The notes: generated from the letters alone by a model not told the origin. A stretch of 43,207 nucleotides of DNA from Cyanocohniella sp. LLY (GCA_022241785.1 JAKOMP010000053.1:1-43207), one strand, 5' to 3'. Positions 1 to 8,991 are shown, counted from the stretch's first letter. Translations and numbers: made by a program.

Positions 1-144
1 TTCTGCTTTGCGGGCTGAACTATTGAAGTAATCTTCGGTTACTTTTGCCATGAAGTCTCGTTTGCGATTGCCCGTCAGTTTCTGCGCTGCATCTTTAAAG
101 GTAGATTTGATGGTGTCGGTCAACATGAAAAGCGGCATTCCCAT
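1..144 (-). CDS. Transposase, N-terminal part (runs off window)
   Basis: Reading the minus strand from ATG at 144 gives 48 codons to the window edge without a stop. The peptide has an N-terminal helix (DTIKSTFKDAAQKLTG) followed by RDFMAKVTEDYF and SSARKAE, a layout I associate with the N-terminus of ISAzo13-like/IS630-superfamily transposases common in Nostoc. In-frame ATGs at 138 and 126 are possible alternative starts; an in-frame stop lies just upstream at 154-156. The catalytic DDE domain lies outside the window, so neither the family nor intactness can be settled. It converges with nothing visible and follows the GAF-protein gene on the same strand. Confidence 0.5.
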   Translation of the reverse strand, partial: MGMPLFMLTDTIKSTFKDAAQKLTGNRKRDFMAKVTEDYFNSSARKAE

Positions 145-261
145 TCTAGATATTTAGTGCAGGCGCTGGTAGATCCGCGCTTCCTATCTTCTAGAATGGC
201 TGGTACTTTATTTTTTCGCAAGTCCCTAATTGCTCTTTTGCTCCCACCTGTCTACGGCAAA

Positions 262-3174
262 CTACGCGTACGGCTTCACTTGAGAAGTGGGGTTTTTGTC
301 GGCATTTGCTAACGGTAAAAGTAAACGACTGACTACCCGATTATCTGGTAATTGATAAATATGTAATTCTCCGCCTAATTCTTGCATGAGGTTTTGGCAG
401 ATCAGCAGATGTAAGCCTGGTGGTTGGTCTAAAACAGAAAGAGCTAGAACATCCTGGGGTGTGTTTTGATCTAGTTCTGCTAGGAGTTGCGATTCAATGA
501 TGCCATTATCTGTAATTGATAACTCTAATGATTTCTCATCTAGGCGGCGACACCAAATATCAACTCTGCCTCCGCTTTGAGAACGATGACAGGCAAATAC
601 TAACAATTCGTGTAAAATTAATTCAATTTTCACAATATCGCCAGTGATGGCCATTGAGGATGGATAGCCAGAGGTTTGGATGCCTTGGAGGAATGAAGAA
701 CTATGAATAGGCTCTTGATCTGTACTGGTGGATTGTCCTAAACCATGTACACCGACCCATAGCTTGTGTTGCTGAAACAAAGTTTCGACACGTTCGAGCG
801 ATCGCTTGAGTAAACTGGCAATGGGCATGACTTCCCAGCTTTTATGCAATTGCCACTGTTCTAATTTCAGCAATCCAGTCATGGAAGCGGTGGTGTGGTC
901 TAATTGCCGCAGTAGTAACTGATAACGTGTTTTGGTTAAATCATTAACCGGAATGCCTAAATCCTGTATTTGACTGAGTAAAAGCGTGGTACTTCTTTGA
1001 ATTTCTTCTAAACGACTATGTTTATACCAGTTGAGTTGTCTTAATTGTTGGTTTGTAGATTCTAAAAGTTGGGTGATTTGCTGTTGACGACGGGACCAAG
1101 CTAATTGATTAATTAATATTTCTGTAGGATTGATAGTTTGCTGTGACCATTGACGTTCTCGACGGTCTGCAATGACGACAACTGCCGTAGGTTGATAATC
1201 AGCCGTGGTACGTAACGCCATAACTAAAAGTTGACCAATACCTGAACCATGTAACCATTTTTTAGTATCAGGTGGTAAATCGTCGCCGTGGAGAATCAAG
1301 TAACCTTCTTTGGCCAGCGCCCACTGAATCAAAGCTTCAGACTTGATGGCAACTTGTGCATCTATCACAATATCAAATCGATTATCTGCAATTACCCCAG
1401 GGACAATTTTGGCGTATTTATCACCAGCCGACCAAGTTAATATCAGCGCCAAGGGACAGCCTAAGACCGAGGCAATTTCTTCGATAACAGTACGTTCTAA
1501 ATACTCGGTTGTTTGACTCTGGGTTTGTGCGGTGGCTGCGAGGCATTGCTTCATACTAGAAAAAATCTTTTGCTGCTGTTCATTATCAGTGTGCAGTTGC
1601 CATTGGCGGACAATTACACCAATTTGTTGACTCACAACCCACAACAGTTCTTTTTCCAGAGTTGACCAAGTGCGATAAGTTTCATGGACAATGAGCAAAA
1701 GCACTTTTGGTGCATGACCTTGAGTGCAGTTACAAACTAAAAGCGATCGCCCGCCATGTTCTACTAAAGGAGGTCGCCAGCTAAAAAACCGTAAATCTTC
1801 GTCTAATTTTTCCACCTCTATCACAGCTTTAGCAGACTTCAGCAACTGCCCATCTACATCTGTGAGAGTATGAAGAGCCAACGTTAACGGTCGGCGATTA
1901 TGAGGCTGGCTTTGGTAGATAATTTGATAATTATTGTGATCAGGGTTGTATTGTAATAGTAAAAAGCGGGTAGCAGCCAATCTTGCTAAAAGTCTTGTGG
2001 CACAGGTGCGTAAAGTTTCGTTAAATTCATGCTGGTGATAAATAGCTTGGGCAACTTGGCTAGTCAGTTGGGTATCATTTTGAATTTGTGTAATGGTGCT
2101 TTCCATGCTGTCGATGGGAGCCACTAAAGATATTAACCCCGCTGCACCTTGGACAAAATTTTTATCTGCCTCTGTCCAAATTCTCGGTTCATTGCCTTCC
2201 ACTGCGAGAAAACCCAGTAAATCTTTTTGCCAGATAATGGGAGCGGCCAAGAGCGATCGCAACCGCAGGCGTTGCAATAATTTAGCTGTAAAATGACTGT
2301 TTAGAGAACTGCGGGCATCCCCAATCCAGACAATTTCATTGACTGACAAAGCATAATAAAATTCGCTCAATTCCTGCACTGTCATCCCGGCTGCTGGTTG
2401 CTGATGGCTGGCATCACGGCTCATGTGGATCAGATGATTACTCATGCGACACCAAAAGTAGCGCCCTTGGCGGTCAAACCAATAAATATTGGTACGGGTG
2501 GGAGAGACAAATTTTTGAGTGGCTTCTACTACTGCTTTGAGTCTTTGGTCTAGGTTATTGAGGGTGCGGACATTTTCTAGTAATTGTAATAAAGGCTCAT
2601 CAGGGCGTTTGGTTTGCTTGTGTTGCAAATCTATCTGTTTTTGATAAAGTACAGCCCCTAATTCGCCTAAAACGATAGTCAGTCTGGCCTTGGCATCTCC
2701 TGGCAGTAAATAACCCCATCGTTCAGAACCGAGTAAAAGTAACCCTAAAAAACGTTTTTTGTAACGAATTGGCCAAAAAATTGTGCCTTGGATGTTGAAT
2801 TTTTGCCCAACTTCTTGCCAGACGGCGGCGCGAGTTTCGGTGCGTAAATCCACTACACCCAAGGGGCCTTGCTCAATTACCACTTGTTCTAATAAATCAC
2901 CGGGATTTAGCACCACCCGTTTGCGTAAAAAATTAGTGTCTCCATCAGGTATTACACCGCCTTGACCTAATAAGGTATGCTTCAGGCGATCGTAAAGTGC
3001 AATCCAAATTAAACTGTAGTCAAATTGTTCTTGGATAAAAGCAATAGTCTTTTCAATCAGAACGTCAACATCATCCTCTTCTCTGAGGCTTTGCAGGACG
3101 CTACCTAAGGCTAGGATCTGTTGTTCGGCGGCTATGGATTTTTGTGGCTGCCCCATCTGATTATTTGTCAACAT
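262..3174 (-). CDS. Multi-GAF sensor protein with degenerate histidine-kinase C-terminus
   Basis: Large cytoplasmic sensor of about 970 residues. I see four GAF-like domains in series (about residues 35-180, 205-353, 373-528 and 553-700), a helical DHp-like segment (about 700-800) and a HATPase_c-like fold (about 846-956). The kinase part is degenerate: the N-box reads ILHELLVFACHRS without the usual Asn pair, and the D-box reads SITDNGI. The only candidate phospho-acceptor is a His in WYKHSRLEEI, not a normal H-box. It may be a pseudokinase sensing a small molecule or light through its GAF domains, but no chromophore Cys stands out. An ATG at 3210 would add 12 hydrophobic residues and 3156 is another option; none has a clear Shine-Dalgarno. 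Divergent from pyrD, so the two share a short promoter region. Confidence 0.75.
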   Translation of the reverse strand: MLTNNQMGQPQKSIAAEQQILALGSVLQSLREEDDVDVLIEKTIAFIQEQFDYSLIWIALYDRLKHTLLGQGGVIPDGDTNFLRKRVVLNPGDLLEQVVIEQGPLGVVDLRTETRAAVWQEVGQKFNIQGTIFWPIRYKKRFLGLLLLGSERWGYLLPGDAKARLTIVLGELGAVLYQKQIDLQHKQTKRPDEPLLQLLENVRTLNNLDQRLKAVVEATQKFVSPTRTNIYWFDRQGRYFWCRMSNHLIHMSRDASHQQPAAGMTVQELSEFYYALSVNEIVWIGDARSSLNSHFTAKLLQRLRLRSLLAAPIIWQKDLLGFLAVEGNEPRIWTEADKNFVQGAAGLISLVAPIDSMESTITQIQNDTQLTSQVAQAIYHQHEFNETLRTCATRLLARLAATRFLLLQYNPDHNNYQIIYQSQPHNRRPLTLALHTLTDVDGQLLKSAKAVIEVEKLDEDLRFFSWRPPLVEHGGRSLLVCNCTQGHAPKVLLLIVHETYRTWSTLEKELLWVVSQQIGVIVRQWQLHTDNEQQQKIFSSMKQCLAATAQTQSQTTEYLERTVIEEIASVLGCPLALILTWSAGDKYAKIVPGVIADNRFDIVIDAQVAIKSEALIQWALAKEGYLILHGDDLPPDTKKWLHGSGIGQLLVMALRTTADYQPTAVVVIADRRERQWSQQTINPTEILINQLAWSRRQQQITQLLESTNQQLRQLNWYKHSRLEEIQRSTTLLLSQIQDLGIPVNDLTKTRYQLLLRQLDHTTASMTGLLKLEQWQLHKSWEVMPIASLLKRSLERVETLFQQHKLWVGVHGLGQSTSTDQEPIHSSSFLQGIQTSGYPSSMAITGDIVKIELILHELLVFACHRSQSGGRVDIWCRRLDEKSLELSITDNGIIESQLLAELDQNTPQDVLALSVLDQPPGLHLLICQNLMQELGGELHIYQLPDNRVVSRLLLPLANADKNPTSQVKPYA

Positions 3175-3257
3175 AACTTGTAATATATAAGATGCCCAGA
3201 AAAGCACCATGACTAAATAATGCTATGGGTGTTTGCGGAAATTTCTGGGTAATAAAG

Positions 3258-4397
3258 ATGGATATTTATCAAGCTGCAATTCGTCCACTATTGTTCAATC
3301 TAGTAAAAACCGATCCAGAATGGTTACATCAGCAAACGATTCATAGTTTAAGCTGGCTATCACAAACCCGCAACTCTTCTAGTCGTTGGGTAAATCAACG
3401 ATTACAGAAATCTTTGTGCCTAGACGATTCACGCCTCGAACAAAATTTGTTTGGGCTTAACTTCCCCAATCCTTTAGGATTAGCCGCAGGATTTGATAAA
3501 GATGGAGTTGCTGCTGGTATCTGGTCAAATTTGGGTTTCGGTTTTGCAGAAATGGGAACCGTCACCTTTGTCGCCCAACCAGGAAACCCCCGTCCGCGTT
3601 TATTTCGCTTGCCATTAGATCAAGCGGCTCTTAACCGCATGGGTTTTAATAATAGTGGGGCCGCAGCAATGGCAGCACGCTTGGCAGAAGATAAACAAAA
3701 GTTAGGCTGGTCAATTCCTATAGGTATTAATTTAGGTAAATCTAAGGTGACACCCTTAGAAGCAGCAGCTGAAGATTATCTCAATAGTTTTCGCTTACTC
3801 AAAGAATTGGGCGACTATTTTGTTGTTAATGTCTCTTCTCCCAATACTCCGGGGTTGCGATCGCTTCAAGATGCTGCCATGCTCAGTACTATCTTAGATG
3901 CCTTACAACAAGAAAATAATTCACAAAAACCTATTTTTGTCAAGATAGCTCCTGATTTAGAATGGGAGGCCATATCCGACATTATTGCTTTAGCCAAAAC
4001 CTACCAACTAGCAGGAATTATTGCCACCAATACCACCATTAGTCGTGAGCGATTAAAAACTCAAGTAATTACCCAAACTGGCAAATCACCCCAGGAAGAA
4101 GCCGGCGGAATTAGCGGTGCGCCATTACGCGATCGCTCTACTGAAGTAATTAAGTTTATTTGGCAACAAACCCAAGGAAAAATCCCCGTTATTGGTGTTG
4201 GTGGCATATTTTCCCCCCAAGACGCTTGGGAAAAAATCACTGCTGGTGCCAGTTTAATCCAAGTATATACAGGCTGGGTTTATGAAGGCCCGATGATGGT
4301 ACGCCGAATTCTCGCAGGTTTGCTGTTACAGATGGAAAAACATCAGTTAAATTCCATCACCGAAGCCGTAGGAAGAGAATTGACAATTAAAAACTAG
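3258..4397 (+). CDS. pyrD: Quinone-dependent dihydroorotate dehydrogenase (class 2)
   Basis: Oxidises dihydroorotate to orotate in de novo pyrimidine synthesis, passing electrons to quinone at the membrane. The 379-residue product has the N-terminal membrane-associating helices of class 2 enzymes (residues 1-50), the FMN-binding segment AAGFDKDG (76-83), NRMGFNN (126-132), and [11 protein letters not shown] (191-201), where Ser194 corresponds to the catalytic base serine of class 2 enzymes. TNTTIS and the glycine-rich GVGGIF phosphate-binding loop follow. Length and motif order are normal. I start it at ATG 3258 (MDIYQAA); an upstream in-frame ATG at 3225 would add 11 residues unlike the family N-terminus. 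Divergently transcribed from the GAF protein and followed by a short STRR array. Confidence 0.95.
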   Translation: MDIYQAAIRPLLFNLVKTDPEWLHQQTIHSLSWLSQTRNSSSRWVNQRLQKSLCLDDSRLEQNLFGLNFPNPLGLAAGFDKDGVAAGIWSNLGFGFAEMGTVTFVAQPGNPRPRLFRLPLDQAALNRMGFNNSGAAAMAARLAEDKQKLGWSIPIGINLGKSKVTPLEAAAEDYLNSFRLLKELGDYFVVNVSSPNTPGLRSLQDAAMLSTILDALQQENNSQKPIFVKIAPDLEWEAISDIIALAKTYQLAGIIATNTTISRERLKTQVITQTGKSPQEEAGGISGAPLRDRSTEVIKFIWQQTQGKIPVIGVGGIFSPQDAWEKITAGASLIQVYTGWVYEGPMMVRRILAGLLLQMEKHQLNSITEAVGRELTIKN

Positions 4398-4454
4398 TAG
4401 CTGCTAAGTCACTTTGGTTAAGTATCAGTAAAAGTGAGAAACAAAAAACTTATT

Positions 4455-4491
4455 CCCCACTCCCTACTCCCCACTCCCTACTCCCCACTCC
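4455..4491. repeat. STRR array (7-bp units)
   Basis: Five alternating 7-bp units CCCCACT and CCCTACT, plus two further bases, between the convergent ends of pyrD and the next gene. This is the short tandemly repeated repetitive sequence class well known in heterocystous cyanobacteria. No function is established. Confidence 0.85.
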
Positions 4492-4497
4492 TTACCT

Positions 4498-5223
4498 TCA
4501 ATCTTCCTCTAGTGGGAAAAACTCCTTAGTTTTTTCCGAGTATGTCCAGGCGATACCATCGGGGTCTTTGCTACGACTCCACTCAGGAAACTCTGGATCA
4601 TTGCGGCGTTTGTAGACTGTGCTGGAATAAACATTTAGTCGCTTGGCCAGTTCTGATTGAATCAGAGAACCAAAAACTAATTGCTGTTCAAGCGATCGCG
4701 TGACTTGTTGATGATTTTCTGGTGGTGTAACTTCAGTTTCGGGTTCTGACTCCACTACCTGCGGTTCTGGTGCTACTAAAAGTGAGCGTGCAGTTTTGGT
4801 AACTGGTTGAGCGGGTAGTTCTTTAACAGGTTCGCTACTGTCGAGGATGCTACCTAGAATACTAGAAGTGATAAAGTAATAAACTTCACCGCCCTCTTGG
4901 GAGTTCTGTATACTGGCACCAAATTCAGTAGCTTTTGTCTCTAAATAACGTTTTGCCGTTGTTCCCGAAAAATTGCCCTTAATTGCCAAATCCATTGGCG
5001 TAATCTTGCCTTGAGTTTCCCGAATCATCTGATGGAAAACCGGATTTACTCGCTGACACCACTGTTGCCATTGATATTGTTGCCAAATATTGAAAGCAAT
5101 AATTAGCACAATGATTGACAGCAAAATTCTCCAGGTGGCAACCAGGAAAATAATCAAAAACGAGATTGGCAAAAGTAAAACGAGAAAGGCTTTCCCGTTA
5201 TTGTCTATTATTTTTTCACTCAT
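4498..5223 (-). CDS. Two-TM conserved hypothetical protein with charged C-terminal domain
   Basis: About 241 residues. The N-terminus carries two adjacent hydrophobic helices (about residues 12-30 and 32-48), so it is probably anchored in a membrane as a hairpin. A cytoplasmic-looking region follows, then a Pro/Glu-rich linker (about 135-180) and a C-terminal segment (SELAKRLNVYSSTVYKRR) that resembles a helix-turn-helix, followed by an acidic end. I recognise the layout as a cyanobacterial conserved hypothetical but cannot name a function. The start is ATG 5223 (MSEKIID); an in-frame ATG at 5244 adds seven residues. It converges on pyrD with an STRR array between them. Confidence 0.65.
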   Translation of the reverse strand: MSEKIIDNNGKAFLVLLLPISFLIIFLVATWRILLSIIVLIIAFNIWQQYQWQQWCQRVNPVFHQMIRETQGKITPMDLAIKGNFSGTTAKRYLETKATEFGASIQNSQEGGEVYYFITSSILGSILDSSEPVKELPAQPVTKTARSLLVAPEPQVVESEPETEVTPPENHQQVTRSLEQQLVFGSLIQSELAKRLNVYSSTVYKRRNDPEFPEWSRSKDPDGIAWTYSEKTKEFFPLEED

Positions 5224-5319
5224 GCCGATTCTTGCCAGTTGCATTTTTGGGAAATGATACTATCATCTTGGCAAAAAGTGGGACATTTTTTTGTATCGTT
5301 TGGCAAAGTTGTGAAAAGA

Positions 5320-5343
5320 GGCAGGGGGCAGGGGGCAGGGGGG
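5320..5343. repeat. G-rich STRR array
   Basis: Three to four copies of a GGCAGGG-type 7-bp unit, followed by further Gs. It lies between egtD and the two-TM protein gene. Confidence 0.7.
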
Positions 5344-5370
5344 AAATTTCTGCGTTACTCTCTAACCCTA

Positions 5371-5419
5371 CTCACTACTCACTACTCACTACTCCCCACT
5401 CCCTACTCACTACTCCCTA
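5371..5419. repeat. STRR array overlapping the egtD stop codon
   Basis: Seven contiguous 7-bp units (CTCACTA, CTCCCCA and CTCCCTA variants). The last unit, 5413-5419, contains the TAG stop codon of egtD on the minus strand, so the repeat sets the C-terminus of that protein. Confidence 0.85.
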
Positions 5420-6451
5420 ATTTTGTAGCTGACAAAGCAATAACCCAACCCACTGCTGCGGATCAGTCCACACATGAAGCGGTGTTAAACCTTGTGCGGT
5501 GAGTTGCTGTTGAATAGTTTCTAGGTCAAATTTGCGGGAAATTTCCGTGAGGATAGTTTCCCCTGGAGAAAAATTAACAGTGACGTTGAGAGCTTTTAAT
5601 TCTACAGTTTGCGATCGCAAGCTGCGTAAATGCATCTCGATTTGATTTGCTGTTTCGTTATAAAATGCCCAATGTTCAAACTGCGCGGTATCAAAATTGC
5701 CCTCAAACCGTTGATTTAAATGCGCCAACATATTCAGGTTAAATGCTGCTGTTACACCTTGGCGATCGTTATAAGCTGGTTCCAAGATATTTTTGGGCTT
5801 TTGTAAATCTATTCCCAATAAAAAATATTCGCCTACTTGCAGCGCATTGGTAATTTGGGACAAAAATAAATCACACTCTTGGGGCTGGAGATTACCTAAA
5901 GTGCTACCAATAAAACCAATCATCCGATTGGGTAATTGGGTGGGCGCAAGTTGTGCTAAGGCTAATTCGTAGGTACCGGCAAGTGCATGAACTTTTAAAG
6001 AGGGATAATCAGCTAATAGCTGCCTAGCACTACTTTCTAATATCCCAGCACTCACATCAATGGGAAGATAGCGCAGGGGATAGTCTAATTCCTGGTAAGC
6101 ATCCAAGAGGATTCGGGTTTTTGTTGAGCTACCACTACCAAGTTCGACTAATTCACAAGCACCTGTTATCTGGGCAATTTCACCAGCATACTCCTGTAAA
6201 ATTGCAGTTTCTGTGCGTGTCAGATAATATTCTGGTAATTCACAGATTTGTTCAAATAGCTCAGAACCCTGATCATCGTAAAAGTAACAAGCGGGAATAG
6301 TTTTGGGTGTTTGAGTTAATCCCTTAATGACATCATTGCCTGTATTGGGGACAACTATGCGATTTGCTGCTACCAAATGCTGTATCTGCAAACGCTGTTC
6401 AATACTGTTTTCAGGTGTAACCTTGGTGCTAGCAACTTTAGATATTGACAT
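5417..6451 (-). CDS. egtD: L-histidine N-alpha-methyltransferase EgtD
   Basis: First step of ergothioneine synthesis: three SAM-dependent methylations of histidine to hercynine. At 344 residues it is close to the family length of about 320-350. Visible signatures are YFYDDQGSELFEQIC (56-70) and YYLTRTET (75-82), the SAM loop ELGSGSSTKT (103-112), IDVSAG (131-136), GSTLGN (182-187), the YND element (227-229) and the C-terminal GETILTEISRKF segment. Last gene of egtC-egtB-egtD on the minus strand, 197 bp after egtB. The stop codon lies in a 7-bp repeat array, so the last residues may vary between strains. Confidence 0.93.
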   Translation of the reverse strand: MSISKVASTKVTPENSIEQRLQIQHLVAANRIVVPNTGNDVIKGLTQTPKTIPACYFYDDQGSELFEQICELPEYYLTRTETAILQEYAGEIAQITGACELVELGSGSSTKTRILLDAYQELDYPLRYLPIDVSAGILESSARQLLADYPSLKVHALAGTYELALAQLAPTQLPNRMIGFIGSTLGNLQPQECDLFLSQITNALQVGEYFLLGIDLQKPKNILEPAYNDRQGVTAAFNLNMLAHLNQRFEGNFDTAQFEHWAFYNETANQIEMHLRSLRSQTVELKALNVTVNFSPGETILTEISRKFDLETIQQQLTAQGLTPLHVWTDPQQWVGLLLCQLQN

Positions 6452-6616
6452 TCAACCTCCGTATGTTTGGCGTAATAGGTTCCATCTGTGGGCAAACCTT
6501 TACCCCAGCCAGTGAAACACATAGCCATAGCTCATAACATCACGCTTGAGCCAGATTAATCAAGCTTTCAAGCTAACATTAGATATTTTCTCTGATTCAG
6601 AACTAAAAGCTTTACA

Positions 6617-6642
6617 CAATTGCAAACTGCAAACTGCAAATT
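6617..6642. repeat. Short tandem GCAAACT repeat in the egtB-egtD gap
   Basis: GCAAACT-type 7-bp units repeated almost three times just downstream of egtB (minus strand). The rest of the 197-bp gap shows no clear hairpin or gene. Confidence 0.5.
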
Positions 6643-6648
6643 GTTTAG

Positions 6649-7893
6649 TTAGTCAGCTGCACAACGAAACCCAGCGAACATTTCGCGCATGTGGGGATAA
6701 TACCAGTTACGAAAACTAGAACGCAGTGCCCAAGGGCGTGTTGCCCAACTACCGCCTTTTAAAACGCGATGTTGCTGATCAAAATAAACTTGCGAGTAAC
6801 CGATGTAAGGGTAACTTTGGAAACCCTTGTAACCATCAAACAAAGAAGCTGTCCATTCCCAGACATTGCCGAGAGTATCGTATAAGCCATAGGCACTTTG
6901 TCCTTGTGGATAGGCATCTACTGGTGTAGTCTGACCAATCAGGCGATCGCAGTTACAATTTTCAGGTGTGGGTAATTTATTCCCCCACGGATAGATGCGG
7001 CGACAATTAGCTTGAGCATCCCAACTAGCGGCTTTTTCCCACTCGGCTTCTGTTGGTAGTCGTTTTCCCACAAACCGCGCATATGCTTCGGCTTCATACC
7101 AACTCACACCATAAACTGGGTGATTATTTAGATTGCGATCGCCACACCAGTAAAGTGGTTGTATTATCTGCTCAGTTTGTCGCCATTGCCACCCAGCCTC
7201 TGACCACCAGCGATAATTTTCATAGCCTCCCGCTTCCATAAATACCCGATACTGCCCACAAGTCACCGGGTAACGGTCAATAAAATAAGTATTTAAATAC
7301 ACTTTATGTGCAGGTCGCTCATTATCCAGAGCATCTATAGAATCTTGCCCCTGCTCAAACTCCCCAGCCGGGATTTTAATTATCTCCGTAATATTACTGC
7401 AATAAGGAACATAATTTAATTCTCTCCCCAGCGCCCCCTCTTCCCTTTTCAACAGTTCCCACACAAAGCTAATAATTTCACTATGTTGGCTTTCATGCTG
7501 AATCAAAAAGCGCCACAAACGTTCTTCACGCTCAATATCAACTACTTCCAAGTGTTCTAAAACTTTGTTTCTTACCGTGTCCAGATAATAGAGAATTTCC
7601 TCTAAATTAGGTAATTGCACACGTTCTGATTTCGGTAACCCATCAGCAGCCAATAGTTTGCGGTATTGGGGAAACAAACAAGGTAAACCAGCACTGTGTT
7701 CTAGTAACCACAAAGACTCAATATAAGCAATGTGTCCTAAATGCCAGCCAACTGGACTAAAATCAGGATGAGGCTGACTACGAAATGTAGAGTCGTCCAT
7801 CCCCTCAAACAACTTCAGAGTTTTATGGCGACACTCATGTAAAGCACAAGCAATAGACTCTTTGACACTAGATTTGGTTAACTTGGATATCAC
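6649..7893 (-). CDS. egtB: Hercynine oxygenase / sulfoxide synthase EgtB
   Basis: Non-haem iron enzyme joining hercynine to a thiol (gamma-glutamylcysteine or cysteine) as a sulfoxide. The 414-residue product has an N-terminal DinB-like domain with the iron ligands: His51 in WHLGH, then His133 and His137 in HESQH. A C-terminal formylglycine-generating-enzyme-like domain (about 172-413) carries the usual GVSWYEAEAYARF, LPTEAEWEKAA, GNVWEWT and GGSW motifs. I chose the GTG at 7893 because GGGAG sits at Shine-Dalgarno distance and the product then begins like the family. A longer reading frame to 7968 would overlap egtC by 100 bp; the GTG start overlaps it by 26 bp, indicating translational coupling. 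Confidence 0.92.
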   Translation of the reverse strand: MISKLTKSSVKESIACALHECRHKTLKLFEGMDDSTFRSQPHPDFSPVGWHLGHIAYIESLWLLEHSAGLPCLFPQYRKLLAADGLPKSERVQLPNLEEILYYLDTVRNKVLEHLEVVDIEREERLWRFLIQHESQHSEIISFVWELLKREEGALGRELNYVPYCSNITEIIKIPAGEFEQGQDSIDALDNERPAHKVYLNTYFIDRYPVTCGQYRVFMEAGGYENYRWWSEAGWQWRQTEQIIQPLYWCGDRNLNNHPVYGVSWYEAEAYARFVGKRLPTEAEWEKAASWDAQANCRRIYPWGNKLPTPENCNCDRLIGQTTPVDAYPQGQSAYGLYDTLGNVWEWTASLFDGYKGFQSYPYIGYSQVYFDQQHRVLKGGSWATRPWALRSSFRNWYYPHMREMFAGFRCAAD

Positions 7894-8656
7894 AGTCTTC
7901 TCCCACACTGATAATGCTATTTTCTGGAAAAGTAGTCCAATTCCCAGTAAATAACGGTTCAGAGGCAATAATTACAGATTGAGGAAAATTTAAATCATCT
8001 CTGAGCCAATAAAGCGATGGCGCAGGGGAATTAGAGGCAAAGCGGGAAGCAATCAAACGATTTCCATCACTAAAAATAATGTTGGCTGAAACTTTGATTG
8101 TATGGCGTTTTGCCATTTCTAATAAAGTTATTAATGTATTGCGTAAAGCATATTCTGGAGGTCGATGTTTATTAATTTGAGCCTGGGAAAGTAGCAAGGC
8201 AAAAATATGCTCTGAATCAGTATTACCATTAATTTTTTCGTAAAAATCGTGAGTTAAGATACTACGGATTTTGCGGTGTAATGTTTTGCGAAAATTTTCA
8301 ATAAATCCATTATGAATGAATAGCTGTTGTTGATAACTAAATGGCTGACAATTAGCAAAATCTAAAGCTTGTCCTTCTGTAGCACTGCGAACATAAGCTA
8401 GTAAACACTTAGATTCTACATAACGGCTCAGATCAGGTAAATTTACATCATTCCAAATAGGTAGCGTATTTTTATACGTAAAAGGTTCAGCCTCTTTTTG
8501 ATGATGATACCAACCCACACCAAAGCCATCTGCATTGACAACCCCAGAAGTCATTTCGCGGGGTTGGTAACTCTGAACTATTAAAGAATGTTCAGGTTTA
8601 TACAATAGTTTTTCTAATGAAACAGGTAAACCTATATAAGCAAGTAAACGGCACAT
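7868..8656 (-). CDS. egtC: Class II glutamine amidotransferase EgtC
   Basis: Hydrolyses the gamma-glutamyl group from the hercynyl-gamma-glutamylcysteine sulfoxide made by EgtB. It is a class II (Ntn) amidotransferase whose N-terminus MCRLLAYIG leaves Cys2 as nucleophile after Met removal. NADGFGVGW and HNGFIENF are the usual binding elements. The 262-residue length fits. The start must be ATG 8656: the 18-codon in-frame extension to 8710 reads through an STRR array and would bury the catalytic Cys. First gene of the egt operon, overlapping egtB by 26 bp. Its presence suggests that the gamma-glutamylcysteine route is used, but EgtA and EgtE are not in this window. Confidence 0.92.
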   Translation of the reverse strand: MCRLLAYIGLPVSLEKLLYKPEHSLIVQSYQPREMTSGVVNADGFGVGWYHHQKEAEPFTYKNTLPIWNDVNLPDLSRYVESKCLLAYVRSATEGQALDFANCQPFSYQQQLFIHNGFIENFRKTLHRKIRSILTHDFYEKINGNTDSEHIFALLLSQAQINKHRPPEYALRNTLITLLEMAKRHTIKVSANIIFSDGNRLIASRFASNSPAPSLYWLRDDLNFPQSVIIASEPLFTGNWTTFPENSIISVGEDCDIQVNQI

Positions 8657-8664
8657 GTAAAAAA

Positions 8665-8692
8665 GCAGGGGGCAAGGGGGTAGGGAGCAGGG
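8665..8692. repeat. G-rich STRR array in the egtC leader
   Basis: Four degenerate 7-bp units (GCAGGGG, GCAAGGG, GGTAGGG, AGCAGGG) begin 8 bp upstream of the egtC ATG. They occupy the position where a ribosome binding site would be. On the mRNA strand the array is C-rich, so egtC has no visible Shine-Dalgarno. Confidence 0.75.
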
Positions 8693-8780
8693 GAGAAAAA
8701 CCACCCACAAGGGGCGAGGCTTTAAACCTTATCTTTTGGTAGAAAAAGATATACAAGTAGAAAGTCTTAATCCAATGAAG

Positions 8781-8939
8781 GTTCGTAGTCAGCGGTACTA
8801 GTACCGCACGGCATAAATAGGCATACCATTTGAAATCGTCAAACAGCCTGTTTGATAAGCCTTTTGACTTTTGACTTCCGCGCAGCGGTACTAGCCCTTT
8901 AAAACCTGGAAATAGAGCGATAAATCGCTCACTACGAAC
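8781..8939. repeat. Inverted-repeat, MITE-like element
   Basis: GTTCGTAGT at 8781-8789 is exactly inverted at 8931-8939, and the match continues as 13 of 14 bases. Inside are a perfect 16-bp palindrome GCGGTACTAGTACCGC (8792-8807) and a second half-copy near 8884. No coding capacity. It fills most of the gap between the permease gene and egtC and probably separates the two transcription units. Confidence 0.55.
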
Positions 8940-8991
8940 AAAACCTTATTTTACATTTAATTTTGACTTCCCCAAAGGAGTTACTCACTTC

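Noticed and set aside
5371-5419. Direct repeats as a possible CRISPR array
   Set aside because: Units are 7 bp, contiguous and without spacers; an STRR array.
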